Of a stretch of DNA of 64,000 nucleotides, positions 8,676-17,262 are shown one piece after another. How positions within the stretch are numbered: position 1 is the stretch's first letter; each line of letters begins with the position of its first letter. This DNA comes from Pseudobacillus wudalianchiensis (GTDB lineage: Bacteria > Bacillota > Bacilli > Bacillales > Domibacillaceae). Location: NCBI RefSeq assembly GCF_001685015.1, contig NZ_MAYT01000028.1, positions 62,001 through 126,000 of the forward strand. Reading direction: 5' to 3'. The translations under genes were made by a program, and so were the position numbers. The notes beneath the pieces were generated by a model. That model searched no databases and was not told where the DNA came from. It was given only the letters and a program-made list of their open reading frames with translations.

Positions 8676-10214
8676 TTAGACAGGATTCACTCCGTGTTTA
8701 CGATCCGTGAAAACCATGTATTTGGACATGTAGACGTCGAGTCTGGCAGACAGCTCATCACGGAGTTTATTTGGCTCGACAACGTCATCAATAATCAGTT
8801 CAGAGGCAAGACGATACACATCAATATCCCGACGATACTCTTCTCTTTTCTCATTGATGAATGCCGCTCTTTCTTCCTCCGGCAATGCAGCAATTTTGTT
8901 CGCGTAAACAGCATTTACCGCTGCTTCTGGACCCATAACCGCAATTTGAGCTGTCGGCAGTGCTAAGCAGCAATCCGGTTCAAAAGCTGGTCCTGCCATC
9001 GCATACAGTCCCGCCCCGTACGCTTTACGGACGATAACCGTCAGTTTTGGCACGGTTGCTTCGCTCATCGAAAAAATCATTTTTGCTCCATGGCGAATGA
9101 TACCGGCTTTTTCTACATTCGTACCAATCATAAATCCAGGAACGTCGGCTAAAAATAAGAGCGGGATATGAAAAGCATCACATAAGCTGATGAATTTAGC
9201 TGCTTTATCAGCTGAATCATGGAAGAGCACTCCGCCTTTTACACGCGGCTGGTTGGCGATGATGCCGACTGGCTGTCCGTTAATCCGGCCAAGACCCGTA
9301 ATCAGCTCAGCAGCAAATAATTTCTTAATTTCGCAGAAGCTGTCTTCATCGATCAAGCGTTCAATCAGCTGGTACATATCAAACGGTGCATTCTGATTTT
9401 GAGGAATAAGTTCTTCGATTGATTTTTCGAAGGCAGCGGGTGCTTTTGGCTCGTTTGGAACAGGCTTCTCTGTGTAATTGTCTGGAAAATATGTTAAGTA
9501 CTTTTTAGCGTAGGCAATCGCTTCCTCTTCCGTTTTAGCCAGTACATCACCACATCCCGAAACGGAACAATGCATTTTCGCGCCGCCCATTTGCTCAAGT
9601 GTTACTTTTTCACCAATCACCATTTCCGCCATACGAGGCGACCCTAGATACATGGAAGCATTTCCTTCTACCATCACGACAATGTCGCAAAAAGCCGGAA
9701 TGTAAGCTCCCCCTGCTGCTGAAGGACCGAATAACAGACAGATCTGCGGCACTTTCCCAGACATCTTAACCTGATTATAGAAAATACGGCCTGCTCCTCT
9801 GCGGCCCGGGAACATTTCAAGCTGATCGGTAATTCGAGCCCCCGCCGAGTCAACAAGATAAAGCATCGGGCAACGAAGCTTCTCGGCCGTTTCTTGAATA
9901 CGGATGATCTTTTCTACCGTTCGCTTCCCCCATGATCCGGCTTTAACCGTCGAATCATTCGCCATCACACAAACCGTACGCCCGTTAATTTTTCCAACAC
10001 CGGTCACGACGCCGTCTGCCGGCAGGTCACCAGCCATCATATTAGCGAATAAACCATCTTCTGCCTGCAAGCCATCATCAAAAAGCAGCTGCAGACGCTC
10101 ACGGACAAATAGTTTTCCCTGTTCTGCATTTTTTTCATGATACTTTTCTTGTCCGCCCGTCAGGATCGTTTCTTTCTTCTCACGATAGTCTGTCTTTAAT
10201 TCTGTTTCGTTCAC
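8676..10214 (-). CDS. yngE: Acyl-CoA carboxylase carboxyltransferase subunit (methylcrotonoyl-CoA carboxylase beta type)
   Basis: Transfers CO2 from carboxybiotin to an acyl-CoA. About 512 residues with two crotonase-like halves. Motifs include LYLVDSAGARI, FGPSAAGGAYIPAFCD, LFLADVPGFMIGTNVEKAGIIRHGAKMI and GPEAAVNAVY. The context with isovaleryl-CoA dehydrogenase, hydratase and HMG-CoA lyase points to 3-methylcrotonoyl-CoA as substrate; propionyl-CoA is the alternative. GTG at 10214 is preferred because AGGAG lies 6 nt upstream; a longer frame back to 10262 overlaps yngF and lacks a good ribosome site. It partners with the separate biotin carboxylase and biotin carrier encoded in the same operon. 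Confidence 0.92.
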   Translation of the reverse strand: MNETELKTDYREKKETILTGGQEKYHEKNAEQGKLFVRERLQLLFDDGLQAEDGLFANMMAGDLPADGVVTGVGKINGRTVCVMANDSTVKAGSWGKRTVEKIIRIQETAEKLRCPMLYLVDSAGARITDQLEMFPGRRGAGRIFYNQVKMSGKVPQICLLFGPSAAGGAYIPAFCDIVVMVEGNASMYLGSPRMAEMVIGEKVTLEQMGGAKMHCSVSGCGDVLAKTEEEAIAYAKKYLTYFPDNYTEKPVPNEPKAPAAFEKSIEELIPQNQNAPFDMYQLIERLIDEDSFCEIKKLFAAELITGLGRINGQPVGIIANQPRVKGGVLFHDSADKAAKFISLCDAFHIPLLFLADVPGFMIGTNVEKAGIIRHGAKMIFSMSEATVPKLTVIVRKAYGAGLYAMAGPAFEPDCCLALPTAQIAVMGPEAAVNAVYANKIAALPEEERAAFINEKREEYRRDIDVYRLASELIIDDVVEPNKLRDELSARLDVYMSKYMVFTDRKHGVNPV

Positions 10215-10224
10215 TGCCTTCTCC

Positions 10225-11016
10225 TCACTTTCCTCTATATGCTGGTGGCCGTTTTTCTGCAAATGCCCGTAATCCTTCTAACCTGTCTTCTGTTGGAATT
10301 AATGTATTATACGCCAGCTTTTCAATTTGCAGTCCAGTGGCAATATCGGTTTGCATCCCCTGATTGATTGCTGTTTTCGCTTGAGATAAAGCTAGCGGAG
10401 CGTTTACGGCTATTTCCTTTGCTAAATGAATCGCTGTTTCAAGTAGATTTTCAGGATCAGCTATGTGCTCGACAAGACCAATCTGCTCAGCTTGATGAGC
10501 GGTAATTTTTCGAGCAGTAAAAATCAGTTCTTTTGCTTTACCGGTGCCGATGAGACGAGGCAGTCTTTGCGTTCCGCCTGCTCCCGGAATAATGGCGAGA
10601 GAGGTCTCCGTTAAGCCCACCTTCGCTTGACTAGAAGCAATCCGGATATCACAAGCTAAAGCAAGTTCCAGTCCCCCTCCAAAAGCAACGCCATTTATCG
10701 CGGCAATCACCGGCTGGGGCAATGCTTCTACCTCACTCATTGTTGAGCCAATCAAACTGACGATTTGTCTTACTTCAGCCTCATTCATTCCTCTTCTTTC
10801 TTTTAAATCAGCTCCTGCACAAAAAGCTTTTTCTCCTGTCCCTGTCACAATCACAACCCGAACTTCCGGGTCATGTTTTAGTTGATGAAGGACATCGTGA
10901 AGATCATACAGAAGCTGCCTTGACAGTGCATTCGCTGCTTCAGGGCGATTTAGGGTCAGAATAGCGACTCCTTGTTCATGATTCGTGACCTTAACGGTTT
11001 CCCCCACGCAATTCAC
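10225..11016 (-). CDS. yngF: Enoyl-CoA hydratase (probable methylglutaconyl-CoA hydratase)
   Basis: A crotonase-family protein of 263 residues that by position should hydrate 3-methylglutaconyl-CoA to HMG-CoA. Oxyanion-hole segments are CAGADLKERRGM and INGVAFGGGLELALACD. The two catalytic-region glutamates occur in GLTETSLAIIPGAGGTQRLPRLIG. The GTG start at 11016 overlaps the stop of the HMG-CoA lyase gene (GTGA), indicating translational coupling. Substrate is inferred from operon context; the fold is certain. Confidence 0.92.
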   Translation of the reverse strand: MNCVGETVKVTNHEQGVAILTLNRPEAANALSRQLLYDLHDVLHQLKHDPEVRVVIVTGTGEKAFCAGADLKERRGMNEAEVRQIVSLIGSTMSEVEALPQPVIAAINGVAFGGGLELALACDIRIASSQAKVGLTETSLAIIPGAGGTQRLPRLIGTGKAKELIFTARKITAHQAEQIGLVEHIADPENLLETAIHLAKEIAVNAPLALSQAKTAINQGMQTDIATGLQIEKLAYNTLIPTEDRLEGLRAFAEKRPPAYRGK

Positions 11017-11921
11017 CCTTTCTCTACTTTGCGATATATTTCTAGCTGTTTGCTCTTTAATGGCTTCCCTAAAATAGATTCCATTAGCTCGCCTGCCTCT
11101 ATTAACGCTTCCATGCGAACTCCCGTCTCCATGCCCATTGCGTCGAGCATATAGGCCAAATCCTCTGTCGCTACATTTCCTGCTGCTCCTTTGGCATACG
11201 GGCAGCCGCCCAAACCGCCAAGAGCACTGTCAAATGTAGAGATGCCCATTTCAAGAGCTTTAGAAACATTCGCAAGGGCCGTTCCTCTCGTGTCATGAAA
11301 ATGCATAGCAAGACGATCTGGGCCGAATTCAGGAAGAAGGGTGTCAAGCAGGCGTTCTACATCTGTAGGGGCCGCTACCCCAATCGTTTCACCGAGCGAC
11401 AATTCATCAATGCCCATATCAAACAATCGGGCACCAATTTCTTTTACCTGCTCAGGCGAGATCATGCCTTCATATGGGCAAGCAATAACGGTTGATACAT
11501 ACCCGCGTACTGTTTTTCCAGCCCGCTTCGCTTCTGATACAACTTCTTTTAACACCGGCAATGTCTCTGTGATCGTCTTATTAATATTGTTTTTGTTATG
11601 CGATTCGCTTGCCGACATAAACACGCTAACTTCGTCCGCATTCCCTTCGAGCGCTCTCCGCAATCCATGCATATTCGGCACAAGAGCAGCATAGGTAATA
11701 CCCGGTTTTCTTTGAATAGAAGAGAGCACCTCCGCAGCGTCTGCCAGCTGCGGAATCCATTTTGGATGAACAAAAGAGGTGACTTCTATATAAGATAGCC
11801 CGCTTTCCGATAGATGATCGATCCAGGCTACTTTGTGTTCAGTGCTGATCTGATGCGGTTCGTTTTGCAAGCCGTCCCGAGGGCCAACTTCTTTAATTGT
11901 CACTTTTTCAGGAAGTTTCAA
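11013..11921 (-). CDS. yngG: Hydroxymethylglutaryl-CoA lyase
   Basis: Cleaves HMG-CoA to acetoacetate and acetyl-CoA, the last carbon-carbon cleavage of leucine breakdown. The 302-residue TIM barrel begins with IKEVGPRDGLQNEP, carries the metal-site HFHDTRGTALANV, and has the lyase signature GLGGCPYAKGAAGNVATED with the catalytic cysteine. The length matches the family (about 300). The gene sits 12 bp after the biotin carrier gene and overlaps yngF by 4 bp. Confidence 0.96.
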   Translation of the reverse strand: MKLPEKVTIKEVGPRDGLQNEPHQISTEHKVAWIDHLSESGLSYIEVTSFVHPKWIPQLADAAEVLSSIQRKPGITYAALVPNMHGLRRALEGNADEVSVFMSASESHNKNNINKTITETLPVLKEVVSEAKRAGKTVRGYVSTVIACPYEGMISPEQVKEIGARLFDMGIDELSLGETIGVAAPTDVERLLDTLLPEFGPDRLAMHFHDTRGTALANVSKALEMGISTFDSALGGLGGCPYAKGAAGNVATEDLAYMLDAMGMETGVRMEALIEAGELMESILGKPLKSKQLEIYRKVEKG

Positions 11922-11933
11922 CGAGCTTTCCTC

Positions 11934-12146
11934 CTATTCAACATCAATGAGCGCTTCTGCCTCGTTGACAAAGTCTCCTTCATTCACATGAATCTTTTGA
12001 ACCGTTCCATCCTCTTCGGCCGCAATCGGAATCTCCATTTTCATTGATTCCAAAATGACCACATCCTGCCCGGCCTTTACTTCCTCTCCTTCTGCTACAA
12101 GAACTTTCCACACGTTTCCTGCCATGCTTGCTTGTACTGTTGCCAA
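11934..12146 (-). CDS. yngHB: Biotin carboxyl carrier protein, 70 residues
   Basis: A stand-alone biotinyl domain that shuttles carboxybiotin between the biotin carboxylase and carboxyltransferase encoded on either side. The biotinylation motif ESMKMEIP places the modified lysine at K36. The flanking beta sheets (GNVWKVLVAEGEEVKAGQ and GTVQKIHVNEGDFV) are complete. It is much shorter than AccB because it lacks the N-terminal domain, as in Bacillus YngHB. It lies between yngH (15 bp upstream) and yngG (12 bp downstream). Confidence 0.95.
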   Translation of the reverse strand: MATVQASMAGNVWKVLVAEGEEVKAGQDVVILESMKMEIPIAAEEDGTVQKIHVNEGDFVNEAEALIDVE

Positions 12147-12160
12147 TGTAATCTCCCCTT

Positions 12161-13519
12161 TTATTTCGTTGTTGTTAGCTCTGGCAAATAATATTCATTC
12201 ACAAAATGAGTCGTTGTCGTTCCTTTTAAAAATTGTTGATGGCTAATAATTTTTCTTAGCATCGGTAAATTTGTTTTAATGCCTTCAATTTTGTATTGTT
12301 CAAGTGCTTTCTGCATACGAACACACGCTTCTTCACGGGTTGGCCCCCACGTGATCAGCTTCCCAATCATCGGATCATAAAATGGAGTAACCGTTGAACC
12401 GGCCTCGACCGCACATTCATTGCGCACTCCTTCTCCCTGCGGCAATTCAAAAGCAGTGATCTGCCCTGGCGATGGAAAAAAGGTTTTTGGGTCTTCTGCG
12501 TAAATGCGCACTTCAATTGCATGACCGTTTCGTTTGACGGCTTCCCGTGTTAATTCCAGCTTTTCGCCGGAAGCGACCTTTAACTGCTGTTCTACAAGAT
12601 CCAGCCCAGTAATTTCTTCTGTTACCGGGTGCTCAACTTGCAGCCGGGTGTTCATTTCCAGAAAATAAAAATTCTCTTTTGCATCTACTAAAAATTCAAT
12701 TGTGCCGGCATTTGTATAGCCGATATGATGGGCTGCTTTTACGGCAGCATCCAGCATCTTCATTCTCGTTTCCTCGCTAATAAAGGGAGAAACAGCTTCC
12801 TCCACTACTTTCTGATTGCGGCGCTGAATAGAACATTCCCGCTCCCATAAAGGAATAACGTGCCCATGGGTATCCGCTAAGATTTGCACTTCAATATGAT
12901 GTGGTTCTTCGATATACTTTTCCAAAAACATATCTCCGTTACCAAAGAAAGATTCCGCTCTCTTTTTGTTTCCGGCAAACGCCTTAACGAGCTCTTCCTC
13001 CGAATGGACAAGCTGCATGCCGATACCACCACCGCCTGCTGAAGCCTTAAGCATAAGCGGATAGCCGATGGACTCCGCTGCCGTCTTTGCCTCTTCCTCG
13101 TCTTGAAGCGGAATATTGATTCCTTCAATAATCGGAACACCCGCCTGTTTCATTGTTTTGCGTGCTTCAATCTTGCTTCCCATGGCTGCTAAAATATCGG
13201 GAGCAGGCCCAATAAAAGTGATTCCTTCATCTGAACACTTCTGGGCAAATGCAGCGTTTTCTGACAGAAGCCCGTATCCCGGATGAATCGCTTCTGCCCC
13301 ACTTTGCTTTGCTGCGCGGATAATTTCATCAGCATTTAAATAACTAAGGTTTACTTGAGGTTTGCCAATGCAGTAAGCCTCGTCTGCTTGTTGGACAAAC
13401 AAGGCGTTCTCATCTGCTTCAGAGTACACGGCTACTGTTTTGATCCCCATTTTTTTACACGTACGGATAATACGCGAAGCAATTTCTCCGCGGTTAGCAA
13501 TTAGTATTTTTGAAAACAA
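12161..13519 (-). CDS. yngH: Biotin carboxylase subunit of the acyl-CoA carboxylase
   Basis: An ATP-grasp enzyme of 452 residues that carboxylates biotin using ATP and bicarbonate. It begins FSKILIANRGEIASRIIRTC and has the glycine-rich ATP lid LKASAGGGGIGMQLV, catalytic EMNTRLQVEHPVTEEITG, and the C-terminal biotin carboxylase domain. It closely resembles AccC, but the operon position with a dedicated carrier and carboxyltransferase argues for the methylcrotonoyl-CoA carboxylase role rather than fatty acid synthesis. It lies 19 bp after the acyl-CoA synthetase gene. Confidence 0.94.
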   Translation of the reverse strand: MFSKILIANRGEIASRIIRTCKKMGIKTVAVYSEADENALFVQQADEAYCIGKPQVNLSYLNADEIIRAAKQSGAEAIHPGYGLLSENAAFAQKCSDEGITFIGPAPDILAAMGSKIEARKTMKQAGVPIIEGINIPLQDEEEAKTAAESIGYPLMLKASAGGGGIGMQLVHSEEELVKAFAGNKKRAESFFGNGDMFLEKYIEEPHHIEVQILADTHGHVIPLWERECSIQRRNQKVVEEAVSPFISEETRMKMLDAAVKAAHHIGYTNAGTIEFLVDAKENFYFLEMNTRLQVEHPVTEEITGLDLVEQQLKVASGEKLELTREAVKRNGHAIEVRIYAEDPKTFFPSPGQITAFELPQGEGVRNECAVEAGSTVTPFYDPMIGKLITWGPTREEACVRMQKALEQYKIEGIKTNLPMLRKIISHQQFLKGTTTTHFVNEYYLPELTTTK

Positions 13520-13538
13520 CTGGATCGCTCCTTCCGCT

Positions 13539-15173
13539 TTATTTCAATAAGCTCATCGACTGTTCCCGCAGTTTGAACTTTTGAATTTTTCCTGAAGCTG
13601 TCATCGGATATTCTTTCGTAAACATAATGTGTTTTGGAATTTTATGACGGGAAATTTTATCTCTAAAATAGGCTTTAATCTCATCTGAGGATGCTGTCTC
13701 TCCCTCTTTCAAAATAATCCAAGCCATTAATTCCTCGCCGTATTTTTCATCTGGCACCCCAATTACTTGCGCATCGAGTATTTTCGGATGTGTATATAAA
13801 AATTCCTCAATTTCACGCGGGTAAATATTTTCGCCGCCGCGGATGATCATGTCTTTTAAACGTCCAGTCACTCTGATATAGCCGGTTTCATCCATTACAG
13901 CGAGATCGCCTGTATGAAGCCAGCCTTCTTCATCAATCGCTTCTTCCGTCGCATCAGGATTGTTGTAGTATCCCTTCATTACGTGGTAGCCCCGTGTACA
14001 AAGCTCACCTTGCGTATTAGGCGGAAGCTCCTTTGATGTACCGGGTTCAACTATTTTTACTTCTACATCTGGCAGTGCCCGCCCTACGGTTTCTACCCGC
14101 AGTTCAACGGGATCATTCGTTCTTGTTTGCGTAATAACCGGCGAAGATTCTGTTTGACCATAGCATATGGTTATTTCCTCCATATGCATTTTATTCATGA
14201 CGGCCTTCATGACTTCTACTGGACAGTTTGAACCGGCCATCACTCCTGTACGAAGAGTGGTTAAATCATAGTTTTGAAAATTCGGATGATTTAATTCAGC
14301 AATAAACATCGTCGGCACTCCATGCAGGGCCGTGCACTTTTCCTTTTCTACCGTTGCTAGTACGGTTTCTGGATCAAATTCTTGGACAGGAACCATCGTG
14401 GCACCAACCGTTACACAGGCCATCGTTCCAATAACACATCCAAAGCAGTGGAAAAACGGAACAGGGATACAAAGACGATCGTCTTTTGTTAACTCCATAC
14501 AACCGGCAATATGGAAAGCGTTATTCGTTAAATTGCTATGTGTCAGCATGACTCCCTTAGGAAAGCCTGTCGTCCCGGATGTATATTGCATATTGATCAC
14601 TTCATCCGCTGTTAACTCAGCTGTTCTCGCATCAAGCTGCTCTTCTGTCACCTGGTCTGCTATCTCTAAAATATCTGACCAGCTATACGCGCCGTTGTAC
14701 CGCTTCTCACTTAGGACAACAACATTTTTCAATAGAGGCAGCCGCTTAGATGATAATTTCCCAGGCTCACAGGAATGTAACTCCGGACAAATTTCATAGA
14801 TGGTATCAATGTAAGAATTCCCACGGTAATCTTCTATTAAAACAAGTGTCCGGCTTTCTGATTGCTTTAACAAATATTCAAGTTCTGCGGCACGGTAATT
14901 GGTATTCACCGTTACCAATACGGCTCCCATCTTTCCTGTCGCAAATTGCAAGGTGACCCATTCAGGAACATTTGTTGCCCAAATGGCCAAATGCTCTCCT
15001 TTGTCAATATCAAGCGCCATCAAACCTCGCGCTGCTTTCCGGCATAGCTGGTCAAATTCACTGTACGTATAACGAATACCTCGATCTGGATAGACAAGTG
15101 CTTCATGTTGTGGAAGTTGTTTGGCTCTTTTTGCTAATAGCTCTCCTATTGTTTCCTGCATCAATTCGCTCAT
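13539..15173 (-). CDS. yngI: Acyl-CoA synthetase (AMP-forming)
   Basis: An ANL-superfamily adenylating enzyme of 544 residues. It has the P-loop-like YTSGTTGFPKGVMLTHSN near residue 195, the CYGQTESSPVI core, TGDLAVMDETGYI with the ribose-binding aspartate, and the C-terminal catalytic lysine in MTASGKIQKFKL. The long adenylate-forming domain resembles medium-chain and acetoacetyl-CoA synthetases. In this operon it probably activates a branched-chain acid such as isovalerate, or acetoacetate; the substrate cannot be read from sequence alone. It follows the dehydrogenase gene by about 23 bp. Confidence 0.92.
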   Translation of the reverse strand: MSELMQETIGELLAKRAKQLPQHEALVYPDRGIRYTYSEFDQLCRKAARGLMALDIDKGEHLAIWATNVPEWVTLQFATGKMGAVLVTVNTNYRAAELEYLLKQSESRTLVLIEDYRGNSYIDTIYEICPELHSCEPGKLSSKRLPLLKNVVVLSEKRYNGAYSWSDILEIADQVTEEQLDARTAELTADEVINMQYTSGTTGFPKGVMLTHSNLTNNAFHIAGCMELTKDDRLCIPVPFFHCFGCVIGTMACVTVGATMVPVQEFDPETVLATVEKEKCTALHGVPTMFIAELNHPNFQNYDLTTLRTGVMAGSNCPVEVMKAVMNKMHMEEITICYGQTESSPVITQTRTNDPVELRVETVGRALPDVEVKIVEPGTSKELPPNTQGELCTRGYHVMKGYYNNPDATEEAIDEEGWLHTGDLAVMDETGYIRVTGRLKDMIIRGGENIYPREIEEFLYTHPKILDAQVIGVPDEKYGEELMAWIILKEGETASSDEIKAYFRDKISRHKIPKHIMFTKEYPMTASGKIQKFKLREQSMSLLK

Positions 15174-15196
15174 GACACCCTTCCCCCTCTTATCTT

Positions 15197-16339
15197 TTAG
15201 CAGCCAAGGTGACGTGCAATGACGAGACGTTGGATTTCCGAAGTACCTTCTCCAATTTCAAGTAATTTAGCATCGCGCAAAAATCTTTCCACATCGTACT
15301 CTTGCATGTAACCGTAGCCGCCATGAATTTGAATGGCCTGATTGCTCGTACGGAAACTCGTTTCTGAAGCAAATAACTTGGCCATGGCCGCTTCTTTTCC
15401 AAATGGCTTTCCTTGATCTTTTAGCCAGGCAGCTTTATATACAAGATTGCGAGCTAATTCTACTTCTGTCGCCATGTCCGCCAGCTTAAACTGGATCGCC
15501 TGGAATTTAGAAATTGGCTGACCGAACTGCACACGCTCTTTCGCATACTGAAGCGCTTTTTCTAGAGCAGCCTGGGCAATTCCGACAGCTAAAGCAGCAA
15601 TAGAAATCCGGCCGCCATCAAGTGTATATAAAAACTGACTGAATCCTTTTTGACTGTCTCCCAGCAGGTTTTCTTTTGGTACACGAACGTTTTCTAATAC
15701 GATTTCGCACGTATTAGAAGCGCGAACGCCCATTTTCTCATAGTTACATGAAATGGTAACGCCTGGTGCATCGGCAGGTACGATAATAGCTGAGATAATA
15801 TTTTTTCCATCTTCTCTTTTGCCTGTGACAGCGGTTACAATAATCTGACGGGCAAAACCGGCGTTCGTAATCCAACACTTCTCACCATTAATGACGTATT
15901 CATCCCCATCAAGCACCGCTTTTGTTCTCGTCCCTCCAGCATCTGACCCTGCGTTTGGTTCAGTTAATCCAAAAGAACCCAATGTTTCTCCTTTCGCCAT
16001 TGGAACGAGCCATTCCTGCTTTTGTTCTTCAGTTCCAAAATAATAAATCGGACTCGCGCCAAGACTAATGGCCGCTGCGTAACTTAGTCCAGTACCGCCG
16101 CATGCTTTGCCGATTTCCTCTACTGCAATCGCATAAGACACGGTATCCCCGCCAGATCCCCCATACTCTTCCGGAAAGGGGATGCCAAGCAACCCTAGTT
16201 CCCCCATCTTCTTAAATGCCTTTTCATTAAATCCTGATGTTTTGTCAAGATCCTGTGCATAAGGCTTGATTTCTTTTTCTGCGAAATTTCTCACCATTTC
16301 CTTTAGCATTTGCTGTTCCTTCGTTAATTCAAAATTCAT
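15197..16339 (-). CDS. yngJ: Acyl-CoA dehydrogenase (probable isovaleryl-CoA dehydrogenase)
   Basis: A FAD enzyme of 380 residues that introduces the alpha-beta double bond. The conserved GSFGLTEPNAGSDAGG and CWITNAGFARQIIV (FAD and substrate loops) are present, as is the C-terminal QIHGGYGYMQEYDVERFLRDAKLLEIGEGTSEI region. The glutamate of the short/branched-chain catalytic region is expected around residue 250-370; I did not assign it precisely. It is the first gene of the operon, so it should set entry into the pathway from isovaleryl-CoA. A promoter carrying a TetR-type palindrome is directly upstream. Confidence 0.92.
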   Translation of the reverse strand: MNFELTKEQQMLKEMVRNFAEKEIKPYAQDLDKTSGFNEKAFKKMGELGLLGIPFPEEYGGSGGDTVSYAIAVEEIGKACGGTGLSYAAAISLGASPIYYFGTEEQKQEWLVPMAKGETLGSFGLTEPNAGSDAGGTRTKAVLDGDEYVINGEKCWITNAGFARQIIVTAVTGKREDGKNIISAIIVPADAPGVTISCNYEKMGVRASNTCEIVLENVRVPKENLLGDSQKGFSQFLYTLDGGRISIAALAVGIAQAALEKALQYAKERVQFGQPISKFQAIQFKLADMATEVELARNLVYKAAWLKDQGKPFGKEAAMAKLFASETSFRTSNQAIQIHGGYGYMQEYDVERFLRDAKLLEIGEGTSEIQRLVIARHLGC

Positions 16340-16372
16340 GTGAAGTCCCCCTTGTTTAACGTTTTATTTTAT

Positions 16373-16390
16373 AGACAGACTAGTCGGTCT
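16373..16390. promoter_or_regulatory. Palindromic operator in the spacer of the leucine-operon promoter
   Basis: AGACAGACTAGTCGGTCT is symmetric at 16 of 18 positions around ACTAGT. On the minus strand it is followed directly by TATAAA (a -10 candidate) and preceded by a weak -35 candidate (TTTTAA), so it fills the promoter spacer. The neighbouring TetR protein is the obvious candidate binder. Confidence 0.7.
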
Positions 16391-16417
16391 TTAAAAGCGA
16401 TTATAATAGCCAGCTTA

Positions 16418-17053
16418 TTAATTAACCGGCTGACTGTTGAGTAAATAGGCTTTAATATCTTCGTTTTCCATCCCTTTTTCTGTTAGTAACGCATGCATGA
16501 GCAAATCGTTAAAAATTCCTCCAATGTCCTCAATGGATAATTTCCCCTCTTTGTTAAACCATTTGTAAGTCCAGTTCACCATGCCGATAATCGCCATCGT
16601 TGTAATCTCAGCAGAGACTTCTGGCCGAAAATCGCCGCTCGTTTGACCTTCTCGGATAATCTGTAAAATGATTTTCCGATATTCATCCCGTTTTTCGTTA
16701 ATTTGTATTTGAAAGTCTCCTTTTAAATAGGTGCTTTCCTGATAGAAAACCGTAATATGAGGCTTATAGAGATCAAATACTTTCGTAAACGACAGGACAA
16801 TCGCGCACAGCCGGGAGGCAGGAGTGCTATAGTTAGCGTATGCTTCCTTGGCTCGGTCAAGCACATAGGAAATAAAAACATCGTGGATGTGATACAACAG
16901 CTCATCCTTTGACTTAAAATTGTGGTAAAACCCCCCCTTGGAACTACCGCTTTCTGCCACAATTCGGTCAACGGTCACTCCGTGATAACCCTGCTCTTCA
17001 AACATAACGAGTGCAGTTTCTATAATTCTCTCTTTTAATGTCTTCTTTTTCAT
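16418..17053 (-). CDS. TetR/AcrR-family regulator of the leucine operon
   Basis: A 211-residue regulator with an N-terminal helix-turn-helix (IIETALVMFEEQGYHGVTVDRIVAESGSSKGGFYHNF, residues about 8-45) and a ligand-binding C-terminal domain with conserved features of FadR-like acyl-CoA responsive TetR proteins. ATG at 17053 is chosen because AGGTGG lies 6-7 nt upstream; the longer frame from 17083 begins inside the promoter palindrome. It is encoded just upstream of the ten-gene operon on the same strand, and palindromes precede both this gene and yngJ. Control by an acyl-CoA is likely but inferred. Confidence 0.9.
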   Translation of the reverse strand: MKKKTLKERIIETALVMFEEQGYHGVTVDRIVAESGSSKGGFYHNFKSKDELLYHIHDVFISYVLDRAKEAYANYSTPASRLCAIVLSFTKVFDLYKPHITVFYQESTYLKGDFQIQINEKRDEYRKIILQIIREGQTSGDFRPEVSAEITTMAIIGMVNWTYKWFNKEGKLSIEDIGGIFNDLLMHALLTEKGMENEDIKAYLLNSQPVN

Positions 17054-17064
17054 TTTTGACCACC

Positions 17065-17103
17065 TTTTCCTAGATATTATCATAGGAAAAACCTAATTGA
17101 CAA
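17065..17103 (-). promoter_or_regulatory. tetR promoter with inverted repeat over the -10 box
   Basis: On the minus strand TTGTCA (17098-17103) and TAATAT (17074-17079) are 18 bp apart. A perfect inverted repeat TTTTCCTA (17065-17072) / TAGGAAAA (17083-17090) straddles the -10 box, a good position for autorepression. Its sequence differs from the ACTAGT-centred site before yngJ. Confidence 0.55.
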
Positions 17104-17203
17104 TTATTTTATCTGAAAATAAAAAATAATGTAAACAAAAGAGGCCATTCCTTCAAGAGTTTCATTCGATTTAAAATGAAAAAACGATTTTTTTACCTAA
17201 GAA

Positions 17204-17225
17204 AACCGCCTAGTAAACGGCGGTT
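17204..17225 (-). terminator. Terminator after spoVK
   Basis: AACCGCC (17204-17210) and GGCGGTT (17219-17225) pair, followed on the minus strand by TTTTC-type sequence. It lies 38 bp past the spoVK stop. Confidence 0.65.
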
Positions 17226-17262
17226 CCACTTTTAAATCAATTATGTTTTACTGTACTGATGA

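Noticed and set aside
8610-8966. A 118-codon antisense frame over yngE and scoA
   Set aside because: Shadow frame without ribosome site or protein-like content.
13561-13700. Possible catabolite (CcpA) site near the leucine operon
   Set aside because: No stretch close enough to the TGWAANCGNTNWCA consensus was found in the promoters of the leucine or glycerol genes.
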